This document shows, one piece after another, positions 33,210 through 42,416 of a DNA stretch of 47,070 bases; within the stretch, counting starts at the first letter, position 1, and the number at the start of each line of letters is the position of its first letter. The stretch is from the NCBI GenBank assembly GCA_031285625.1, contig JAITVV010000062.1, forward strand, positions 1 through 47,070, given 5' to 3'. The stretch comes from Prevotella sp. Lineage in GTDB: Bacteria; Bacteroidota; Bacteroidia; Bacteroidales; Dysgonomonadaceae. A model generated the notes under the pieces. It was not told the DNA's origin. It saw only the letters and a list, made by a program, of their open reading frames with translations, and ran no database searches. The position numbers and the translations under genes are program-made.

Positions 33210-33710
33210 ATGAAAAGAAATATTTTAATATTGTTTTTAATTTTTATTTCGGGCCAAGTAGCAACTGCTCAGGAACATATTCTTGATAGATTGATTAAAG
33301 ACTATGCTAAAAAGGAGAATGCAATTCTTAGAGAGATGGATCGTACAATTCTTTTAGAACCGATAGAAAAAGCGATAAGAATGGATTCGACTAAATCAGA
33401 TGCAGACATAGAGAAACTCTATACAGAATATCCATTTGATAAAGTAACAATATTGACGTTGAAAGAATCACCTAAAGATATCTGGTCCGAATTTGCAGAA
33501 GATGTGAAAGCATATAATGATGATGAGAATTACAAGACATTATTAAAAATAAAAAAGGATGGTTTAGTTAATATTATAACCAAAAAAGGCGAATCATTTG
33601 TATCTGAATTGTTTTTAATTATACAGAAAACCGATGATGTTGCAATTGTGAAGATCGAAGGATGGCTAAAAGAGTCAGATATAGAAGAACTTACTGAACA
33701 ATATAAATAA
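33210..33710 (+). CDS. DUF4252-like protein, copy 4
   Basis: The most divergent of the upstream four, with 166 residues and a signal peptide ending at ATAQ (residue 21). The central motif is NYKTLLKIKKDG in place of YETL. The terminal strand IVKIEGWLKESDIEELTEQYK (in part) aligns with copy 1. The stop is one base from the ATG of the sigma-factor gene, which points to coupled translation. I assign it to DUF4252 by this alignment and by position. Confidence 0.7.
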   Translation: MKRNILILFLIFISGQVATAQEHILDRLIKDYAKKENAILREMDRTILLEPIEKAIRMDSTKSDADIEKLYTEYPFDKVTILTLKESPKDIWSEFAEDVKAYNDDENYKTLLKIKKDGLVNIITKKGESFVSELFLIIQKTDDVAIVKIEGWLKESDIEELTEQYK

Positions 33711-33711
33711 T

Positions 33712-34209
33712 ATGGATACGGAAACTTTCAAAAAAGTCTTTCTTCCATACCATCAGAAATTATACAGGGTTGCTTACCGGATAGTACAAGATGCAGCTAA
33801 TGCAGAGGACATAGTGCAGGATACATTTATCAAACTTTGGAATAAAAGAGACGAATTAGATAGCATAGATAATACAGAAGGGTTTGCTATTATTATACTT
33901 CGCAATACTTGTCTCGATTATCTGAGAAAAACAAAAAATGATTACCATACCTCCTATGAGGCAGATATACCGGAAAGCGTATCCTTATCAGCACAGATAG
34001 AATTACGGGATAATGCACAGTATGTGAAGAATTTGATAAATAAGCTGCCCGAACAACAGCGACAGGTACTGATGCTGAAACACTGGGATGGATATTCTGA
34101 TGAAGAGATAGAAGGAATGACAGGACTAAGTCCGGGAAATATAAGGGTTATCCTTTCACGGGCAAGAAAAACAATAAAGGAACAATACAGTAAAATAGAA
34201 CAAAGATGA
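33712..34209 (+). CDS. ECF-family RNA polymerase sigma factor
   Basis: The 165-residue protein has the two ECF domains. Sigma2 (about 8-75) contains YRVAYRIVQDAANAEDIVQD and sigma4 (about 105-160) contains LPEQQRQVLMLKHWDGYSDEEIE and the helix GNIRVILSRARKTIKEQY (each in part). It should recognise the GTAAC/CGTC-type promoter at 31601-31626 and so raise its own operon. It overlaps the next gene by four bases (ATGA), the usual arrangement with an anti-sigma factor. It is not accompanied by a FecR gene, so it is not of the iron-transport type. Confidence 0.93.
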   Translation: MDTETFKKVFLPYHQKLYRVAYRIVQDAANAEDIVQDTFIKLWNKRDELDSIDNTEGFAIIILRNTCLDYLRKTKNDYHTSYEADIPESVSLSAQIELRDNAQYVKNLINKLPEQQRQVLMLKHWDGYSDEEIEGMTGLSPGNIRVILSRARKTIKEQYSKIEQR

Positions 34210-34766
34210 ATACAAATGAAATAAAAAAACTGATAGATGCTTTCTACAATGGTGAAACTTCAGTAGAAGAGGAACAACTATTACTGAATTATTTCAATGG
34301 TGGAGATATTGCAGAAGAGCTGCTTGAAGAAAAAGAAATTTTCCTTCAAATGTATAATGCAGCTCCGGCTGATGTTCCTGTGGGTCTGGAGTCAAAATTG
34401 AATAATCTGATTGATGAACTTGCATCGAAGGAGACTGTAAAGATTGAATTAAAACCTCAGTCAAACAAACGGCAGATGTGGGTGAAAATAGGAAGTGTTG
34501 CGGCAGGTGTAGCCTTACTGATTACGGCAGGTGTTTATTTTAATAAAAAAGCAGATCCGGTAACCCCTCCATTGGCTCAGGGGCAAACCGAAACCGTAAA
34601 TGCAGAGGACGAACAAAAGATAAAAGAAGCTCAGGAGGCATTAGTGTTATTATCCTCAAAATTTAATAAAGGGATGGATCAGCTTGCTGTAGTTGAAACT
34701 AACTTGGATAAAACAAACGAAATAATAAATAAAACTTTCAACCGTAAAAAAGACAAGGAATTATGA
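34206..34766 (+). CDS. Single-pass membrane protein, probable anti-sigma factor
   Basis: No named domain is clear. The 186-residue protein has a helical, acidic N-terminal part (about 1-80; FYNGETSVEEEQLLLNYF), a basic stretch, one membrane helix (about 94-112; VAAGVALLITAGVYF) and a periplasmic coiled-coil-like tail (about 125-180). This layout, with the sigma-interacting part in the cytoplasm, and the four-base overlaps with both neighbours fit an anti-sigma factor that senses the envelope. The N-terminal part is like those found beside ECF sigma factors in Bacteroidota, but it lacks a recognisable zinc motif. Function is inferred from context. Confidence 0.65.
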   Translation: MNTNEIKKLIDAFYNGETSVEEEQLLLNYFNGGDIAEELLEEKEIFLQMYNAAPADVPVGLESKLNNLIDELASKETVKIELKPQSNKRQMWVKIGSVAAGVALLITAGVYFNKKADPVTPPLAQGQTETVNAEDEQKIKEAQEALVLLSSKFNKGMDQLAVVETNLDKTNEIINKTFNRKKDKEL

Positions 34767-35230
34767 AAATAAAAGGATTATTAATCGCAGTTGTGTTCAT
34801 GCTCAGTGCAGTAGCTGTGCAGGCACAAGACAAGATGTTCGAGAAGTTTTCGGATAATAAGGACATAACAACTGTGTATATTTCAAAAGCATTGCTTTCG
34901 ATGGTTCCCAATATGGATGCCGGAGGTGTAAATGTAAAAGGCCTGGCCAATAAACTGGAAAAGCTGGAAATATATACGAGTGAAAACAAAGGAGCTATGA
35001 AAACAATGGCATCAGAAGCTCAGGTAATGAAGAAGAACAAAGCTTATGAAACTCTGATGTCTGTAAAAGAAAAAGATCAGATTATTGATTTCTATGCGCA
35101 ACAAGACAGCAATGGCAAATTTAAAGATCTGATCATGTTTGTTAATCAGCCGGATGAATGTACCGTTATACGTATAGTGGGGAGTTTTACAATGGATGAT
35201 ATACAAGGTGTAATGAATAGCGTTAAATAG
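34763..35230 (+). CDS. DUF4252 protein, copy 5
   Basis: The 155-residue protein has a signal peptide ending at VQAQ (residue 22) and the DUF4252 landmarks AYETLMSVKEKDQ and VIRIVGSFTMDDIQGVM. It is separate from the first four and follows the probable anti-sigma gene with a four-base overlap. Coupled translation with the anti-sigma gene suggests that it may be the copy that works directly with the sensor, while copies 1-4 are outputs. That division is inference. It is the last gene before a strong hairpin. Confidence 0.8.
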   Translation: MKIKGLLIAVVFMLSAVAVQAQDKMFEKFSDNKDITTVYISKALLSMVPNMDAGGVNVKGLANKLEKLEIYTSENKGAMKTMASEAQVMKKNKAYETLMSVKEKDQIIDFYAQQDSNGKFKDLIMFVNQPDECTVIRIVGSFTMDDIQGVMNSVK

Positions 35231-35249
35231 TTTTAAAGATTAAATGGTA

Positions 35250-35290
35250 AATATGGCTTCGGATAATGTTATCCGAAGCCATATTATTTT
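35250..35290 (+). terminator. Terminator of the ECF/DUF4252 operon
   Basis: A stem of about 14-16 bp (35250-35265 with 35270-35285, with a small loop) is followed by ATTTT. Its position rules out the long upstream start for the following peptidase gene, because that start would lie in front of the hairpin. Confidence 0.9.
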
Positions 35291-35351
35291 GACAAAAAGA
35301 AATATCTGTCTATATTTAACAAATTTTGTAGGTATCAAAAAGAATCTAAAT

Positions 35352-37490
35352 ATGAAAAAGGCATTATTTTTTACTTTAAGTTTATTTATACTTATGTCGT
35401 GTACAACAAATAATAAAGGAGTATTTAAACAAGCTAACCCTCCTATAGCTGAAAAAAAGGAGCATCTGAGAATTATCCATGGTGATACAGTTCAGGATGA
35501 TTATTACTGGATGTATGACTATTTTGGTAAAGGACCGGATAGTACACTTGTCGTTAATTACCTGAAAGCAGAAAATGCTTATCTGGATACAGTGATGAGT
35601 GAGACTGCCGGATTTCAGAAAGCTTTATTCAATGAAATGAAGGGGCGAATAAAAGAAACTGACGAGAGCGTCCCTGTATTTAAAAACGGCTATTATTACT
35701 ACACCCGTACAGAAGAAGGTAAGGAATATTATAAATATTGTAGAAAGAAAGGAAGTCTCGAAGCACAGGAAGAAATATTACTCGATGTGGATAAAATGGC
35801 TGAAGGACACTCATATTATGCTATTGGCGGAGTGAGTATTAGCGAAGATAATAAATTGATGGCATATGGTGTTGATGAGATTAGCCGTAGACAATATACC
35901 ATCTATTTCAAAAATTTGGAAACAGGAGAGATTTACAAAGAATCTATTCTAAATACCAGTGGTGGTTCTACATGGGCTGACGATAATAAGACTATTTTCT
36001 ATACATCAAAAAATCCGGTAACTCTTCTCTCCGAAAAAATCAAACGTCATGTGTTGGGCACGGATGTATCTGCTGATGTTACCGTATATGAAGAAAAAGA
36101 TAAAAGCAACTATATCGGCGTGGGTAAAACCAAAAACCGGAAATATATCTTTATTCAGTCTCAGGCAACTATGTCTTCTGAAACATTTTATATAGAGGCT
36201 GATAAACCAACCTCTGCATTCAAATCGTTTCAACCGAGAGTGAAAGATGTATTGTATGATATAACTCCTTTAGAAGATAAGTTTTTGATCACTACAAATA
36301 TGGATGCGAAGAACTTTAAAGTGATGCAATGTCCCTTAGATAAAACCGGAGTTGAAAACTGGACTGAATACATACCTCACCGTGAGGATGTACTACTCGA
36401 AGGTATAGATGAATTTAAAGATTTTATTGTGATAGAAGAACGTAAGGAAGGTCTTATGCAGTTGCGTATCCGTCATTTGAGTGATGGAAAAGAACATTAT
36501 ATCGATTTTGGTGAACCAACATATATGGCATACACTTCTTCTAATCCTGAGTATGATAGCCAGGTTGTAAGATATGGTTATACATCACTTACTACTCCTA
36601 GCTCGACTTTCGATTATAATATGCAGGCACAGGAGAAAACTCTGATGAAAGAACGTGAAGTAGTAGGTGGTTATAATAAGGAAAACTATCAGACTGAAAG
36701 ACTATATGCTACAGCTAAAGACGGGACCAAAGTGCCTATCTCATTAGTTTATAAGAAAGGATTTAAGAAAGATGGTACATCTCCACTACTACTTTATGGA
36801 TATGGTAGTTATGGAGCCAGTATGGATGCTTCTTTCAGTAGTAACAGACTAAGCCTTTTGGATCGGGGTTTTGTGTATGCAATAGCCCATATACGTGGAG
36901 GGCAGGAGATGGGTCGCCAGTGGTATGAGGATGGCAAACTGCAGAAAAAGAAAAATACATTTACGGACTTTATTGATTGTGGAGAATTCTTAATTGCCGA
37001 AAAATATGCAGGCAAAGGACATTTATATGCTTCGGGTGGTAGTGCCGGAGGCTTATTAATTGGTGCTGTTATTAATATGAAGCCTGAGATATGGAATGGC
37101 GTAATTGCAGCTGTTCCTTTTGTAGATGTTGTAAATACAATGTTGGATGAAAGTATTCCTCTTACTACAAATGAATTTGATGAATGGGGAAATCCTAAAA
37201 ATAAAGAGGCATATGATTATATGAAGAGTTATAGTCCTTACGAGAATGTGGAGAAAAAGAATTATCCGAATATACTTGTTACTACAGGTTTGCACGATAG
37301 TCAGGTGCAGTACTTCGAGCCTGCTAAATGGGTAGCAAAGTTAAGAGATATGAAAACTGATGATAATATACTGTTGCTAAAGACAAATATGGAATTCGGT
37401 CATGGAGGTGCTAGCGGACGTTTCGACTATTTGAATGATGTAGCTTTAGAATATGCTTTTCTGTTTACTCTGGAAGGTATTGATAAATAG
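35352..37490 (+). CDS. Prolyl oligopeptidase-family (S9A) lipoprotein, oligopeptidase B-like
   Basis: The enzyme cuts short peptides after basic residues (oligopeptidase B branch) or proline. The start at 35352 gives a lipoprotein signal (LMSCTTNN, C18), so the 712-residue product is probably anchored in the envelope. The N-terminal propeller (about 60-430) gates the active site. The C-terminal alpha/beta hydrolase domain has S564 (ASGGSAGGLL), D649 (GLHDSQVQ) and H684 (EFGHGGASG), a complete triad. IAHIRGGQEMGRQWYEDGK is a phrase typical of the PtrB branch. An in-frame ATG at 35244 would run through the preceding terminator and is rejected. Confidence 0.92.
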   Translation: MKKALFFTLSLFILMSCTTNNKGVFKQANPPIAEKKEHLRIIHGDTVQDDYYWMYDYFGKGPDSTLVVNYLKAENAYLDTVMSETAGFQKALFNEMKGRIKETDESVPVFKNGYYYYTRTEEGKEYYKYCRKKGSLEAQEEILLDVDKMAEGHSYYAIGGVSISEDNKLMAYGVDEISRRQYTIYFKNLETGEIYKESILNTSGGSTWADDNKTIFYTSKNPVTLLSEKIKRHVLGTDVSADVTVYEEKDKSNYIGVGKTKNRKYIFIQSQATMSSETFYIEADKPTSAFKSFQPRVKDVLYDITPLEDKFLITTNMDAKNFKVMQCPLDKTGVENWTEYIPHREDVLLEGIDEFKDFIVIEERKEGLMQLRIRHLSDGKEHYIDFGEPTYMAYTSSNPEYDSQVVRYGYTSLTTPSSTFDYNMQAQEKTLMKEREVVGGYNKENYQTERLYATAKDGTKVPISLVYKKGFKKDGTSPLLLYGYGSYGASMDASFSSNRLSLLDRGFVYAIAHIRGGQEMGRQWYEDGKLQKKKNTFTDFIDCGEFLIAEKYAGKGHLYASGGSAGGLLIGAVINMKPEIWNGVIAAVPFVDVVNTMLDESIPLTTNEFDEWGNPKNKEAYDYMKSYSPYENVEKKNYPNILVTTGLHDSQVQYFEPAKWVAKLRDMKTDDNILLLKTNMEFGHGGASGRFDYLNDVALEYAFLFTLEGIDK

Positions 37491-37510
37491 AAATTTCGTG
37501 AAAATATTAG

Positions 37511-37540
37511 GCCTGTCCCATTATGAGACAGGCTTTTTTA
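37511..37540. terminator. Terminator between convergent genes
   Basis: GCCTGTC (37511-37517) and GACAGGC (37527-37533) form a 7-bp GC-rich stem followed by TTTTTTATTT on the plus strand. It ends the peptidase transcript and may also serve the convergent TonB-domain gene. Confidence 0.8.
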
Positions 37541-37975
37541 TTTACGGAAGTTTATATGCATAGGCAATGTAAAGTAGACATCAACTGCTTTCCCATTTTG
37601 TCGTCCGGGTATCCACTGAGGCATCTTTCTTACCATGCTGATTAGAGAATCGCATAAATGCCCTCCTCTGATAGCTTCTATATTTGTTATATTTCCGGTT
37701 TTGGTAACAACAAATCTGATTACTACTCTGCCAACAATCCCATTCTCTTCTGAAATAACGGGATATCTTAGATTATTAGCAATAAATTTATGCATCTCTG
37801 ATTCTCCGCCGGGATAAGCAGGCATTTGTTCTACAGTCAGAAATGGTTTGATCGTATCGATAATCTCCAATTTAGTTATTTCAGTTGTATCAGGTGCAAA
37901 ACGGTCTAAAACCTGTGCTACTACGGTATTTCCTAAGCAGAGCAGAATGAAAATTATATAAATACGAAAATGCAT
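37538..37975 (-). CDS. Secreted protein with a TonB C-terminal domain
   Basis: The 145-residue product has a signal-peptide-like N-terminus (VVAQ, residue 21) followed by a TonB C-terminal domain (about 48-145; QMPAYPGGESEMHKFI, YP...GIVGRVVIRFVVTKTG, MPQWIPGRQNGKAVDVYFTLP). The membrane anchor and proline-rich spacer of a complete TonB are missing, so it cannot be a full energy transducer by itself. In Bacteroidota such stand-alone domains are common and their partner is unknown. It is 15 bases downstream of the SUKH gene, so the two may be cotranscribed. Confidence 0.8.
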   Translation of the reverse strand: MHFRIYIIFILLCLGNTVVAQVLDRFAPDTTEITKLEIIDTIKPFLTVEQMPAYPGGESEMHKFIANNLRYPVISEENGIVGRVVIRFVVTKTGNITNIEAIRGGHLCDSLISMVRKMPQWIPGRQNGKAVDVYFTLPMHINFRK

Positions 37976-37990
37976 ATACTAAATATTTAG

Positions 37991-38950
37991 TTAATAAACT
38001 TCTCCTATTCCTCCGATACATTCGACCTTATTATCCTTAATCTTTATCTCTATTCCATGTTCCCTGTCTAAGCCATAAAAAATAGGAATATGTATAACTC
38101 CCTCTTCTTGAATGCGGATATAATTTATAGCCTTAAGTGCTTCAAAATGCTTTTCTGGTGTATCTATATTTAATGGCTCTTGTCCGGATTTTGATTTATC
38201 CTCGTAATAGTATGCGTATAATCTATTATAACGATCAAAAGTTTGTTGTTTAATGGCCGGTACTATTTTCTCAATATTATGCAGGAAACTTTTAAAAGTT
38301 TCCTCGAAATCATCCAGTTGATCTGTAATGGGGATATTTATTTCCTCTTCTTCGTCATCCTCTCTTCCTAAATGTATTTTTATATCTTGGTCAAAATAGG
38401 GGATATAAAATTTATTGATAGTCACTAATTCATTCCAGCTTTCTGTAATTCCTCCCCAATATGGATGATTCATTATAATTGTAGGAGGTTCGGGTTCTTT
38501 GGTCACTATTAAATCTATCAACTCTTGGAATGAGTTAGCCATAAGTTGTTCTGTTTTTTTCCACCTTTCATAAAAATGAATACTTCCATCTTCACTATTA
38601 ATACATAAGTATCCTGTCCTGCTGGTTGGTGATGCAAAGGCAAATGGTAACAGATTTCTCGGAATATTTCCTTTTTCACTATTCCATTCTTCTATTGTTC
38701 TGAAAGGTATACAGAAATCAGGATCATTAATAAAGTGGTTAGAATAAAGCATGGGAATAAAGCGGATATTGGATACTTCAAAGTCACCTCTTTTATTTGT
38801 CAAAAAAGAGTTTTCAATATTTCCCCCGTTATATTTCAGATAATGTTTTTTTAATATTTCCGGCAATTTTATACCTAGTTGGGCTTCTACTGTGGTCAAC
38901 TCAGTTTCTGTTAACTTTCGGCTACATTTTATATACCTTAATTCCTGCAT
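37991..38950 (-). CDS. SMI1/KNR4 (SUKH) family protein, possible orphan immunity protein
   Basis: Residues about 8-150 match the SUKH fold: LTETELTTVEAQLGIKLPEILKKHYLKYNGG at the N-terminus (quoted in part: LGIKLPEILKKHYLKYNGG) and the IPFAF-like phrase NLLPFAFASPTSRTGYLCIN near 100. SUKH proteins often neutralise a cognate nuclease toxin. Residues about 165-319 are an acidic second domain (EDDEEEEIN, about 195-203) that looks like a domain seen next to SUKH in similar proteins, but I cannot name it with certainty. No toxin or secretion gene is adjacent, so an immunity role is unproven. The protein is cytoplasmic. Confidence 0.75.
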   Translation of the reverse strand: MQELRYIKCSRKLTETELTTVEAQLGIKLPEILKKHYLKYNGGNIENSFLTNKRGDFEVSNIRFIPMLYSNHFINDPDFCIPFRTIEEWNSEKGNIPRNLLPFAFASPTSRTGYLCINSEDGSIHFYERWKKTEQLMANSFQELIDLIVTKEPEPPTIIMNHPYWGGITESWNELVTINKFYIPYFDQDIKIHLGREDDEEEEINIPITDQLDDFEETFKSFLHNIEKIVPAIKQQTFDRYNRLYAYYYEDKSKSGQEPLNIDTPEKHFEALKAINYIRIQEEGVIHIPIFYGLDREHGIEIKIKDNKVECIGGIGEVY

Positions 38951-39021
38951 AGTATTTCTGTAAGTGTTGTTTTTACAAAGATAGAATTATATGATAAACT
39001 TTTCTCTTATTGATGAATTAA

Positions 39022-39126
39022 CTGATAACTTTCCAGGTGGAATATACTGCTACTGAAGAAGGTGAGGATATTGCAGATATCTCTCTTGAGGCAAATGTTA
39101 ATCTTCTTCCATTCATACTTGTATAG
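39022..39126 (+). pseudogene. Possible coding remnant
   Basis: An in-frame stretch of 34 codons reads like the end of a real protein (VEYTATEEGEDIADISLEA) and ends at a TAG, but has no credible start and stops upstream. It may be the decayed tail of a gene whose head is gone, and chance is not excluded. The 38951-39229 gap otherwise shows only the gapA terminator. Confidence 0.3.
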
Positions 39127-39177
39127 AAGGATTTGGTTAGAATAAAGGTGATTGTAGATTAGAATTTGTGAAATAAA

Positions 39178-39208
39178 AAAAGAGCTGCCTCATATAGGTA
39201 GCTCTTTC
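39178..39208 (-). terminator. gapA terminator
   Basis: On the minus strand AAAGAGCTACCT pairs with AGGCAGCTCTTT (12 bp with one G-U) around a 5-base loop and is followed by a T run. It stands 23 bases after the gapA stop. Confidence 0.9.
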
Positions 39209-39229
39209 TTTATTATATAGATAATCTGA

Positions 39230-40240
<1,011 letters not shown>

Positions 40241-40317
40241 TTAATTTTTATAGTTAAAAAATTGAGTAATTCCTTTCTTGTAAAACACTTATGCACATGT
40301 TAATCCTTCTAAATATT

Positions 40318-40356
40318 TATGTTTTAAAACATAATTTATAAGGCAGAACAAAGGTA
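40318..40356 (-). promoter_or_regulatory. gapA promoter box and leader palindrome
   Basis: The minus strand has TACCTTTG (complement of 40349-40356), a perfect -7 box about 115 bases before the gapA start. Just downstream, at 40318-40333, TATGTTTTAAAACATA is a 16-bp perfect palindrome that would lie in the early leader and could be an operator. Its AT content also makes chance plausible. Confidence 0.45.
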
Positions 40357-40501
40357 GCAAAAATATTTTTATTTGTCTTATAACTTAGCTTTTTTTAAAG
40401 ACTAAATGCTGCTTTTTACTATTGATAATCACGTTTTTGCCTGTTTTGTAAAGTGGAGTTGTCTTTTTGCTGTTTTTAGCTGATTGCGTATTTCTTCTTT
40501 A

Positions 40502-41377
40502 TTATTTTTGAGACCGTCCCCGAGGCGTTGCTTTTGTTTTTCCTATTCGTTGTCCTGTTTTGTTTTCCTTCTGCTTGTTTGGTTTATTCCATTCTTTATT
40601 AGGCGTGTTTGCAGATTTACTTTTGAATTGATACGTTTTTGCCCCTTGAGGCTTTGCTTTTTTCTTTGATATATCAGTTTTTGTGGATGAAGCTGTTTTT
40701 TTTCGAAGGGTGTCCACTTCTTCTTGTGTGAGATTTTTCCATTGCCCTATTTTTATATTACCCAGCTTGATATGCATAATGCGTATGCGTTCCAGTCTGA
40801 GGACTTTATATCCCAGATATTCGCACATGCGGCGTATCTGCCTGTTCAACCCTTGTCGCAGTACTATGTTGAATGAATGGGTCCCTGTTTTTACAACTTC
40901 ACATTTGCGGGTAACTACTCCTAATATTGGAACCCCGTTTTGCATCTTATTTACAAAATCCTCATTTATGAGTCTGTCTACAACAACAGAATATTCTTTT
41001 TCATGGTTGTTGTCGGCCCGTAGCATTTTATTTACGATGTCACCATCATTTGTTAGTATTATCAGTCCTTGTGAATCTTTATCAAGTCGTCCTATCGGAA
41101 AAATTCGTTCTTCATGACCGACCGCATCAAGTATATTACTCGGCTCATCAGGGTCAGTCGTGCTGACAATTCCAAGGGGCTTATTATAAGCTATAAAGAT
41201 TGGTCGGTTATTATTAATGATTGTTTCTCCGTATATCTTTACTTCCTGTCCATCTAAAACCTGACTGCCAATTGTCGCTTTCTTACCGTTTATTGTCACA
41301 TTTCCTTGTTCGATAAGCTTATCTGCTTCGCGACGTGAGCAGTAGCCGCTATCGCTTATGTATTTATTTATTCGCAT
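40502..41377 (-). CDS. rluF: 23S rRNA pseudouridine synthase, RluF-like
   Basis: Members isomerise uridine 2604 (E. coli numbering) of 23S rRNA. An S4 RNA-binding domain (about 1-60; RINKYISDSGYCSRREADKL in part) is followed by the RsuA/RluB/E/F catalytic domain with D99 in IGRLDKDSQGLIIL and RQGLNRQIRRMCEYLG near 175. After about residue 232 there is a lysine-rich tail of some 60 residues (KKKAKPQGAK, KPNKQKENK) that probably adds RNA or ribosome contacts. It is the last gene of a four-gene operon and begins 9 bases after the epimerase gene. Confidence 0.9.
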   Translation of the reverse strand: MRINKYISDSGYCSRREADKLIEQGNVTINGKKATIGSQVLDGQEVKIYGETIINNNRPIFIAYNKPLGIVSTTDPDEPSNILDAVGHEERIFPIGRLDKDSQGLIILTNDGDIVNKMLRADNNHEKEYSVVVDRLINEDFVNKMQNGVPILGVVTRKCEVVKTGTHSFNIVLRQGLNRQIRRMCEYLGYKVLRLERIRIMHIKLGNIKIGQWKNLTQEEVDTLRKKTASSTKTDISKKKAKPQGAKTYQFKSKSANTPNKEWNKPNKQKENKTGQRIGKTKATPRGRSQK

Positions 41378-41386
41378 ATGTATATT

Positions 41387-42400
41387 TTATAGCCAGTTAT
41401 TGTCTTTGTACCATTTTACTGATTCCTCTAGTCCTTTTCTCAAATTGTATTTTGGGGAGAAGCCTAAATCCTCTACTAGTGGAGTAATATCGCACTCCCA
41501 ATTTCGCTGTTTCATTATTTTATATTTATCTCTGTTAAGGGTAGAGGGTTTCTTTGTTAATTTAGATATTTCTTCTGAAATAACAGATATACTTTTTAGT
41601 ATCCATAGAGGAACTTTGATGCTGATAACATGCTTCTTCCCTATCACTTCTTTTACCATCTGTGTATATTCTTTGTCTGTATATACATCTCCATCCGCGA
41701 CAAAATAACCTCTGTTTTTTATCGGACTTTCCAGTCCCAGGAAGGCAACATCCACAAGATCTTTTGCATATATGAAGGTCAGGTGTTGAGGTTTAAATCC
41801 TGCACCTACGTCGAGTCCTGATCTTACCGTTTTTATCATCAGAAAATAATCTTTTTCACGAGGACCATACACACCTGTGGGACGTAGTATTATATATGGG
41901 AAATCTTTAGCTGCCTCTAAATATTGTTCGGCTTTAAGTTTACTTTTTCCATACGCTGTATTTGGGTTGGGACTATCAGTCAGTTTGATGGGTGTATAGT
42001 TAATTTCATCTCCAAGCCCAAAAGAGCTTAGACTACTCATTAAAATAAATTTCTCAGGAACAGCATTGGCTTCAATCAGAGCATCAATAAAATTTGCCGT
42101 ATTCTGGAAATTCACTTTGTCAAAGTCATCCGGGTTCAAGCATTTGGTGACTCCTGCATTATGGATAATAAAATCAAATTTGCCGTATGTGGAGACAAAA
42201 TCCTGAATTTGGATGGTAAGCGATTGCTTGTTGCCAAAATTTAAATCGATAAATTGTATCAGGGGATTTTTCAGGTATTCACGGCTACTACTTTTTCTTA
42301 TTCCTGCCCATGTCTCATAACCTCTCTCTAGGGCTTTTTCTACAAGAAAACTTCCTATAAATCCACTTGCTCCGGTGATTAAAATACGCTTTGCATTCAT
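41387..42400 (-). CDS. NAD-dependent epimerase/dehydratase (extended SDR)
   Basis: The 337-residue protein has the Rossmann motif TGASGFIG (residues 9-16), a substrate-site serine in LMSSLSSFG and the catalytic Y150-GKS-K154 pair. This is the extended short-chain dehydrogenase group that acts on nucleotide sugars or similar. The exact reaction cannot be given. It lies 16 bases after the SGNH-like gene in the operon with the MBOAT gene, which suggests that it makes or tailors a sugar for an acylated glycan. Confidence 0.8.
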   Translation of the reverse strand: MNAKRILITGASGFIGSFLVEKALERGYETWAGIRKSSSREYLKNPLIQFIDLNFGNKQSLTIQIQDFVSTYGKFDFIIHNAGVTKCLNPDDFDKVNFQNTANFIDALIEANAVPEKFILMSSLSSFGLGDEINYTPIKLTDSPNPNTAYGKSKLKAEQYLEAAKDFPYIILRPTGVYGPREKDYFLMIKTVRSGLDVGAGFKPQHLTFIYAKDLVDVAFLGLESPIKNRGYFVADGDVYTDKEYTQMVKEVIGKKHVISIKVPLWILKSISVISEEISKLTKKPSTLNRDKYKIMKQRNWECDITPLVEDLGFSPKYNLRKGLEESVKWYKDNNWL

Positions 42401-42416
42401 CTTACAAAGATATGAA

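Noticed and set aside
35244-35351. Earlier start for the S9A peptidase
   Set aside because: That start precedes the terminator hairpin at 35250-35290, and the ATG at 35352 begins a standard lipoprotein signal.
40318-40333. The gapA leader palindrome as a specific operator
   Set aside because: It is kept only as a weak note under the promoter. An all but AT-only 16-mer palindrome can arise by chance in spacers of this composition.
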